From positions 3,842,819 to 3,906,818 of the forward strand of contig OZ026847.1 of NCBI GenBank assembly GCA_964023205.1: 64,000 nt of DNA, in the 5' to 3' direction. Below the pieces are notes generated by a model, which saw nothing but the letters and a program-made list of their open reading frames with translations, was not told the origin of the DNA and made no database searches. This DNA comes from Lutraria lutraria (lineage: Eukaryota; Mollusca; Bivalvia; Venerida; Mactridae). Positions 57,271 to 64,000 of the stretch are shown in pieces (the first letter of the stretch is position 1; every line of letters begins with the position of its first letter). Position numbers and translations under genes: made by a program.

Positions 57271-60200
57271 GTTTAATTATCTTAACATTATATTCAAAAC
57301 AGACTTGTTAATAACTCTTAGCTCGCTGGAAATATCTTAAAAATTGTGTCTCTGAAAATTATATTAAATTCATACGTGGTAATAACTCTTAGCAGTCTGA
57401 AAAAATTCCTAACTGAAGCAACTGTTTCTGAATCTGTTTTATATCACAAACTACAAAACGAAAGATAAGTCCTGAAAATTACTGGATATCTGCCTTGCAA
57501 ATAACTTTTAGATCGTAGAAAGTTTCAAAGATAAAACAATAAGTGCTTTTAGAAAGATAAGAAATTCAAATGGAGATTATCAAATTACTGCTGTATTTCA
57601 GTCATAAAACAGAATGTAAACCGGTGATACATTCTGTTATAACAACCAATTATGTAAACGAAACAACCGCAGACATAACGATAATAATGTATACGTATAT
57701 CTCATATTATCCGTTATATCCTGCTGTAAAATTACTTTTCAGCAAGAAATTATTGAAGCGTAAAGCTAGAAGGAAAATGACCTAACAAAACTTATTTTTG
57801 TAATAATTTCTTACATCCTCCAATATTATATGCTTGATGATTTTGTTTATCATTTGCTAATCCACATCCACCTGGGACCAGCTAGCAATACGTAGAAATT
57901 TTACCTTAATTTTATCTCTGACAATTGCTGAACAATAAATAGCAACTTCAATCCCAATGGGATTGTGTCTGTATTATTTATACCACAACGACTGCTTATT
58001 ATTGGTCGTGTGTTAGAACGTCTTCATTTAAAGCGACGGTTGTGAACCACGTTCACAGTAATAAAATTATATTAATTGCCTTTATATACATTCAAGATAA
58101 GCATGTACAACATCATGTGGCTGAAGACTTCAAAGATTAGCTATTATTATGGCGACCATGAGCAAACAGCGCATGTCAAATCTCTCCCATCCACGTATAT
58201 GTTATATATATCCCATCCAAACGTTATGTTTGATTTTGATTTTATGTGTTTATTACCCCAGAGGACTTCTTCTCTGATTTCTCGGAATTTGTTCACATTG
58301 TTCTGAAATTCGAGCCATACCGTGAGAATATCTCTGTAAAAATTTGAAAGTTTTTTTTTTATTGCTGGTAGGCTTTTTGCAATACCCGGCTTAGTATAAA
58401 AGATGAGCAGATCTTTACCATATTGATTGAAGTAAAATTTTGAAATTGTTTTCCAGTTCGCTATTGCATCATTTTCTAAGAATTGTTTTAGCCATTTAAT
58501 TCGTAGTGATATTATATAAGAAACTCTATCTGTCATGCCTAAACCACCATTAGAGACGGTGTTAATTAATATGGTTCTTTTGATTTTCTCTCTGCGATTA
58601 TCAATTTTGCTATTCCAATTTAATATTCACATTTTTGTTTATCATGGCCGAAATATATCTCAAGTGCTTTTATTCCATTAGCCCATTTGAGATCGGCAAT
58701 AGTATTCTGGTTCTTTTTTAACGTCCCTAGTCCTAACATTTCTGTTTCTAAATGGATCACTTAGTAAACACAATTTGTTTGCTCCAGATCCAGTATCCTG
58801 TTGTTCACCACATGCACCGAGTCCATGGTAAACTAATTGTGCCCCATCTGGACATACGGTGCGTCCCCAACTAACATAGCTTGAACTGATTGATTTCGTT
58901 TCCATTGACAATCTGTTTTGTAATTTTATCAGCGCCCTCTGAATCTATCTAGAAAACATGAAATATATAATAATTTATATAATAACATTTCGACAGAGAC
59001 TGTTATCATGATAATTTTAGAAAACAAGAATTGAAGACGGTGCAGGGTAATCAGGTTCGATAAGATTTAAACCTAATGGATACTCACAGCTTTGTAGTAT
59101 TGTTTATATGTGTATCATTCAAATGATTACTACTGCATTGTAGAGCATGACTTTGTTATATCACACTTTATATTTCAAAGTAATCTTATGATATATTGAT
59201 AATGCATTCAAGTTCTTATTTACCAATCATATTTTTTTGCACGTGAAACAGTTACGATTTAATATTGTAAGTTTACAAAGCGAAGCGTAATATTACATAA
59301 AGCTACTAAAATGAGATGACACACCGACATATTTCTTTAACAATTAATGCAATCAATGAGTTAAATTGCGTCCTTCAGTGTCGGTATCAATTATTTTCCC
59401 CCCATTGTTTCAACACAATTTCTACGATGAGGAAACCAAGATTACTGGAAAGTTTTATGCACCAAGCAATTATTTCATGGAACTACACATCAAAAGATTT
59501 TACTTTATGAGTCAAATAAACTAAAAAAAAGTCCATGTTACGCCTTTTACTGTCTAGACACTAAGTCATCTAGACAATTGTCTGTGGAATTTTACTATAA
59601 CAGAATTTACCATGACAAGATTGCTATAAAACAAAATATAACAAAACAATTGTCTGATCTTGTTTACTGAGCTTTTCTACAAATTGGATCATTTTCTGTA
59701 GAACACCATACTCATATTCAAAACGCTTAAAACAAGATATTTTAGGTTCCATTATAGCAATAACCTCACCTAATCCAAGTATTATCATCAATTTAAGAAA
59801 AAGAACGCTCTGAAAATTGTGGACGTGTTAATAACTTTGAAATCGCTCAAAATTTCTGATGAAACAACAGTTTTATACCACAAACTGCATATATATTATC
59901 AGGTAACCGCTGTATTTCGACTGTACAACAAAATGTAAACTGGTGGCATAATCAATTGTAACACTAAATTATGTTAGTGAAACAACTGCAGACGTAGTTT
60001 CTAATCTCATATAACTCGTTATATCCTGCTATATTTTTTCAACGGGAAATTAATCGAATCTAACGCTAGCCGAAAGATTATCTGACAAATCTTTTTTTTG
60101 TTATTAGTTCACGTGATTCTTAGCCAAAAAATTGAATGTTTCACATGCTAGACTAGCACAAATATGTAGCTTTGTTGAGGGTTCAGTAGTTTCTTTTCAT

Positions 60201-60690
60201 ACATTTAAATGAAACTATTTGCGTATGGGTATATAACTGTCAAAAGTATAATGGAGACAATTACTTCCCTTTAAGGAATAGAAATTAAAACCCACGAACT
60301 TTCGTTTAGAAGTTCACCGTATTACCACTAGACCACCATTCATTTCTTGGTCTTTTCTAATACTGGTGAGCATCAGCGATATAAGTGAGTAAAAGAGTTA
60401 AACGGGTATTTTTATTCAGTTTTAAAACATTATGTACGTATATTATCAACAGTTTAATCAATGGTAAAATTGTAATGTATTTTGGAATTTTTATCAAACA
60501 TTCAAACAAAAATTATATTGTCATAAACCGTAAAGGTTTTGTTTTTAATATAGCATTTTGTGATGTAAAGCTGGATGGAGACACAGGTATGTATTTTCTG
60601 TGCACATCTCTGGATACTCCATGTCCACAATACACAACTTACAAACAAATATGTGACTTCGAAGTGATGTATATTAAAGGTATATTACTG
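56775..60690. repeat. Segmental duplication, right copy
   Basis: Partner of 49065-53001. Small differences are single bases and a few short indels (for example extra 'ggtaaaattg' near 60462). The sequence right of 60690 is unrelated to the array, so this is its edge. Confidence 0.9.
58147..59810 (-). pseudogene. C4 pseudogene with LINE fragment, copy 7 (duplicate of copy 4)
   Basis: Same structure as 50437-52100: C4 start, LINE fragment (about 58198-58744), C4 end, and an exon 1 relic at about 59637-59800 without start codon or donor. Only scattered substitutions and a changed T run (58353) separate the two, at a constant offset of 7,710 bp. The insertion therefore happened before duplication. 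Confidence 0.85.
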
Positions 60691-60900
60691 TTCAGGACGG
60701 AATTATAATTATTTTTATGTGAATGTAAAAATGTTCACATCAATGGGGTATTAACTTGCTGAAGAACATATTAACAGCTTAGTTTCTCCCTTACGATGCT
60801 TTGTGAAGCGGATGACAGCGGATAAAAAACTTGTCATTTTCGTTTGCTTTGAATCTCGGCCATTACTCGGGTACGTCCGTAACTAGTCGGAAGATCGGCG

Positions 60901-60923
60901 ATTTGCATAAATGCGTGACGTCA
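60901..60923. promoter_or_regulatory. Octamer and CRE motifs of a candidate promoter
   Basis: ATTTGCAT (octamer, 60901-60908) and TGACGTCA (palindromic CRE, 60916-60923) lie 44-67 bp upstream of a candidate first exon, in a locally GC- and CpG-richer patch than anything nearby. Confidence 0.5.
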
Positions 60924-60966
60924 TTGAGCGCTATTTTTAGCCAATGTTCGATCAAAACAAACCAAA

Positions 60967-60993
60967 ATGTCTGCGACGACCAGCACATCGTCC
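60967..60993 (+). CDS. Candidate first coding exon of an unknown plus-strand gene
   Basis: ATG in good context (accaaaATGtct) codes M-S-A-T-T-S-T-S-S and ends at a consensus donor GTAAGT (60994). The promoter-like motifs before it support a real gene start. The next exon may be 61591-61697 (S/R-rich in two frames: S-R-S-S-S-P-V-E-R-P-E in one, R-R-G-S-T-R-S-S-S-L-D-R-N-E in the other), with donor at 61698. Frames do not yet join cleanly, so the product is unknown and probably continues beyond the window. Confidence 0.45.
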
Positions 60994-60999
60994 GTAAGT

Positions 61000-63280
61000 G
61001 TGATTTTTTCTCAATATTATTAAAATTTCGGTAATGCTTAGGCTTGATCGTGATTATTACATAATGTACGATACATGTCTGCGATTGTTGAACCAGTTAA
61101 TTCTGGTTATTTGTCGACGGAGAGCTGAAATGAGACATTTTACTCGGTTGAAATAGGCGCAGTTCGATGCTTTTATATCCCAAATTATGTTTTTATAGAC
61201 CTAACTGTTAATTTACTTTGGTATGTGAATGCCGGTGTAGGTTTGATTTGTTTATATTGAAGCAATATGTATGTTATAAGTGTTTACGAGGTTTCAGTCA
61301 ATCCACGCATCGGTGCTTCGCTCAACAAAACATGCCGAAAATGAAGGACATGATTTTACTTTACGTGAACGTACGTGTTCAGTCAGACACCATTGTCTGT
61401 AAAGCTTATATTCCCTTACATAAGCATGTCAAGACAACTCGATCAACTTCAATTAAAAAGCCATGTTACACTGTACTTTGTAATTATAAACCGCGCCTAT
61501 GAATTTCTTCAGTCATATGTAAATTTATACAACAGTAAAAAGTGATGATGTCTGAATGTTGATTCCTTGTGCATTTCATGTTACTAAAAGAGCATAGAAC
61601 AAGATAGCAATGACAGTAGTCGGTCATCTAGTCCGGTTGAGAGGCCAGAGGGATAGGCGAGGGTCCACAAGATCAAGCAGTCTGGACAGAAATGAAGGTT
61701 TGTGTTTCTGACTTTTCTCAATTACTGGTTCCTGTCTGTAAATTTGATTTATTCTATCATTTTTTCTACTGAAACAGCAGAAAACAACCATTTAATTATA
61801 CTAATACTTTCTGTAAATGATCCACCATAGGCATAGACCAAATTTAATTATGATCCAGGTATATATCTGTGCCATCTAAGAATTGACAGTGTTCTCACTG
61901 CTATTCTCAATCTCATGAAAACATATTTTGTGTATACATGTACATTTATTGATATTTTCTGTGCTTATTTATTATCCATACTGATTCACAAACCACTGAT
62001 TGTTACATAACATACATGTATGCCCAACTACTTATACCTGTATACATAATTGTATATACTTTACAGTGCAACCTCCCAAAAGCAACACCTTTTGGGAGTA
62101 TCAAGTGTGTCGTTACTGAGAAGTTGTCGCTCTAGAGGGGTTAAATTAGTACATATTATTAGTGATATTATGAAAAAGGAATAATCAAGAAAAAAAGAGA
62201 AGTTGATGCTCTGAAGAGGTTGACCTGTATAGGCAATTTGAAATAAATGACATTTTGGGTCACTAATTTGAATCACAGTATACAATGTTTATACTGGTAT
62301 GAATATTTGTAATATTGAGTACTTATCATGTTTATTGCATTCACAGGATGAAGTTCACTGAATGGACATGGAAAATAGCGGGAAACACTGTGTCGGCCGA
62401 TCGAGATGAGCCCTGGAGTAATGCACAGTATACCAGGTTTTATTCCGGCAAGTATTGGCTAGGTAGAAAGAGTCAGCCAATATAACCATGTGATGATGTG
62501 CATGTGTGTAATGTGTGAAGATGTATTGGTTATTTGTGTAAACAGCACATGCATTGATATAATGGACCAATAGAATATACAGACACTGACAGTGATTTTA
62601 TAAGTTGTAATTGTTTTTCTACCAACTAGAATTTATAATACATACAGTGACATTCTTATAACAGTATTCTAAACAAAAAAGTGATCAAAATGTGTAAGAA
62701 GAATAGATGGCCTCCACTTATGAAAAAATGACTGAGAGACCTTCAGGGATCCTATTTCGTAATATGTTTATTACTTAGGCTAAGTCCAAATATATTGGGC
62801 TGGATTTGAAGTCTGTAAAATGCAGGTGATCTGCAAAGCCAAATGTCTATGGCATAGATAAATCTGGTTTAAAAAATTGTATTGAATTCAAATGATAGAA
62901 ATTAAAATGATAAATTAAAGTTATGTTGTTTTAACTTATTATGAAATCGGCCCCAGATTATGTTACAAACTTTATACAATCAATCCTCTGAGACAGCATA
63001 TGTCATTTGAATTGACCATAAATGAATGTAATAATGTACAACATGACAATGAGGAATCTTTTTCACTATATTGAGTAATAGTTCTGAGGTAATACATGCA
63101 ACGTTTTGGAGCGGGAAAAGAACATTATTTCTGAACATATCAAATCAATAACACTACCACCTCTTAGATTGATTTCTGCAAAACTAATAGTTTGTTTATT
63201 CTTAGTTCAGTTTTATGGTGCATCAACAACAAATTGTCAAAAGAAATGAAATATAGCAAGCCATAAAAATGAATAACTGG
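61000..63280. other. Probable intronic/non-coding sequence of the plus-strand gene
   Basis: Apart from the candidate exon at 61591-61697 and a small frame after an acceptor-like 'attcacag' (62337-62485: M-K-F-T-E-W-T-W-K-I-A-G-N), I see no exon I can support. The sequence is unrelated to either gene family at left. Confidence 0.35.
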
Positions 63281-63339
63281 ATCGCTCACCTGAGTATCGT
63301 AACACTAAGGGATAATTAGTCTCCTGCGGTACCGGAGGG

Positions 63340-63690
63340 GACTTTAGTCTTTGTCGATGTCAGTCTGTCCATCCGTCCGTCTGTCTGTCCGAAGTGGTTT
63401 CGGGATGATAACTTCAGTTAGGGGAGATGGATTTCAATGAAAGTTGGTATATGTATAGCTTAGATGATTACCTGGAGTGATATTGCACTTGGGGTCAATT
63501 GGTCAAATATCTAGGTCACTGTTACTAAAAATAGAAAATTAGTTTCCGGATGATAACTTCAGTTAGGGGTGATGGATTGCAATGAAAGTTGGTGTATGGA
63601 TAGCTTAGGGGATTGCCTAGAGTGGGATTACACTTAGTGTCAATAGGTCAAATATCTAGGTGACTGAAATTTGGTTTTAGGAAGATAACT
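63340..63690. repeat. Bivalve-type repeat with a 145-bp tandem duplication
   Basis: 'gtccgtctgtctgtccga' is followed by 'atgataacttcagttagggg' at 63405 and again at 63550. Each is continued by 'gatggatt.caatgaaagtt', 'atagctta' and 'ggtcaaatatctagg', two diverged copies of a 145-bp unit. Sequences of this type are widely dispersed in bivalve genomes. Confidence 0.8.
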
Positions 63691-64000
63691 TAAGCTGGCT
63701 CGCTCATATAGACAAAATTATCATCATAAAAAAATCTTAGCAGATGCTGCTGTATAAACATAAGCTTACATTCCAATAATGTGTGCTGGCAGTGGACTTG
63801 ATTTGCATGCAATACTGACTGTAAGCTTGTTTGATCAAGGGAGGCTATTTGTCATGGTAAAAGGTTATATACCCCAACTGTCAAGTAGTTGTTGAAATCA
63901 CCCCGATGGGCAGGGCCAATATTGACCCTGGGGCCATGATTTGCATGTAATTTGTAGAAATCTACAAGACAATGCTACATACAAAGTATCTAAGCTCTAA

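Noticed and set aside
62347..62485. Small plus-strand frame M-K-F-T-E-W-T-W-K after an acceptor-like sequence
   Set aside because: It does not join in frame with the candidate exon upstream and lacks a convincing donor; kept only as a remark.
1..64000. CRISPR arrays, operons, rRNA or functional tRNA genes
   Set aside because: Sequence is metazoan. The tRNA-like heads are SINE parts lacking a complete cloverleaf, and no spaced-repeat array exists.

Overview
This is eukaryotic, AT-rich, intron-containing DNA, most likely from a bivalve mollusc. The evidence is two gene families known as expanded in bivalves (MEGF/draper-like EGF-repeat receptors and 'short-chain collagen C4-like' secreted proteins), canonical GT-AG introns, tRNA-headed SINE-like repeats, L1/Tx1-type LINEs and many foldback elements. 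I assign no species. Both families are on the minus strand.

Left part (about 3-26 kb): a tandem cluster of EGF-repeat type I membrane proteins. Three multi-exon copies are readable: A (7926-12074), B (17329-19345) and C (23153-26197). An orphan last exon of a fourth lies at 4276-4348. The architecture is a short signal-peptide exon, one large exon coding all EGF-like units, a transmembrane exon and two small cytoplasmic exons ending in a conserved V-Y-E-G-L-Y-G tyrosine motif. Each copy carries a lesion: a 1-nt frameshift in A, a 1-nt frameshift plus tail decay in B, and a nonsense codon in C. The downstream flanks were duplicated with the genes.

Middle part (about 19.9-36 kb): mostly transposon relics. 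These are a LINE endonuclease fragment (19.9-20.3 kb), a plus-strand LINE RT relic (26.8-27.8 kb), a decayed mariner transposase (27.9-28.5 kb), and a nearly full-length decayed L1/Tx1-like LINE (30.6-35.2 kb) holding a nested insertion of about 1.08 kb.

Right part (about 36.9-60.7 kb): a tandem array of C4-domain genes. Two are intact, each with two exons and 270 aa (45162-46335 and 53184-54495). The rest are damaged copies with frameshifts, lost start codons, lost splice sites, a LINE fragment inside the coding exon, or a 3-kb transposon in intron 1. Three higher-order units can be aligned, beginning near 37.2, 44.97 and 52.99 kb. The second halves of units 2 and 3 (about 49.06-53.0 and 56.77-60.7 kb) are nearly identical, while the first halves have diverged.

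The most unusual single object is a 3,044-bp element at 41291-44334. It has inverted termini of about 487 bp, an ATTAA target duplication, an array of a GGTG(G/C)ACAGCAGC motif, and gene-like exons inside (a C2H2-type half finger and a C-P-R-C exon). Its empty site is preserved in two paralogous segments of this same window. From about 60.8 kb on, the sequence looks like the promoter and first exon of an unrelated plus-strand gene, followed by bivalve-type tandem repeats at 63.3-63.7 kb.
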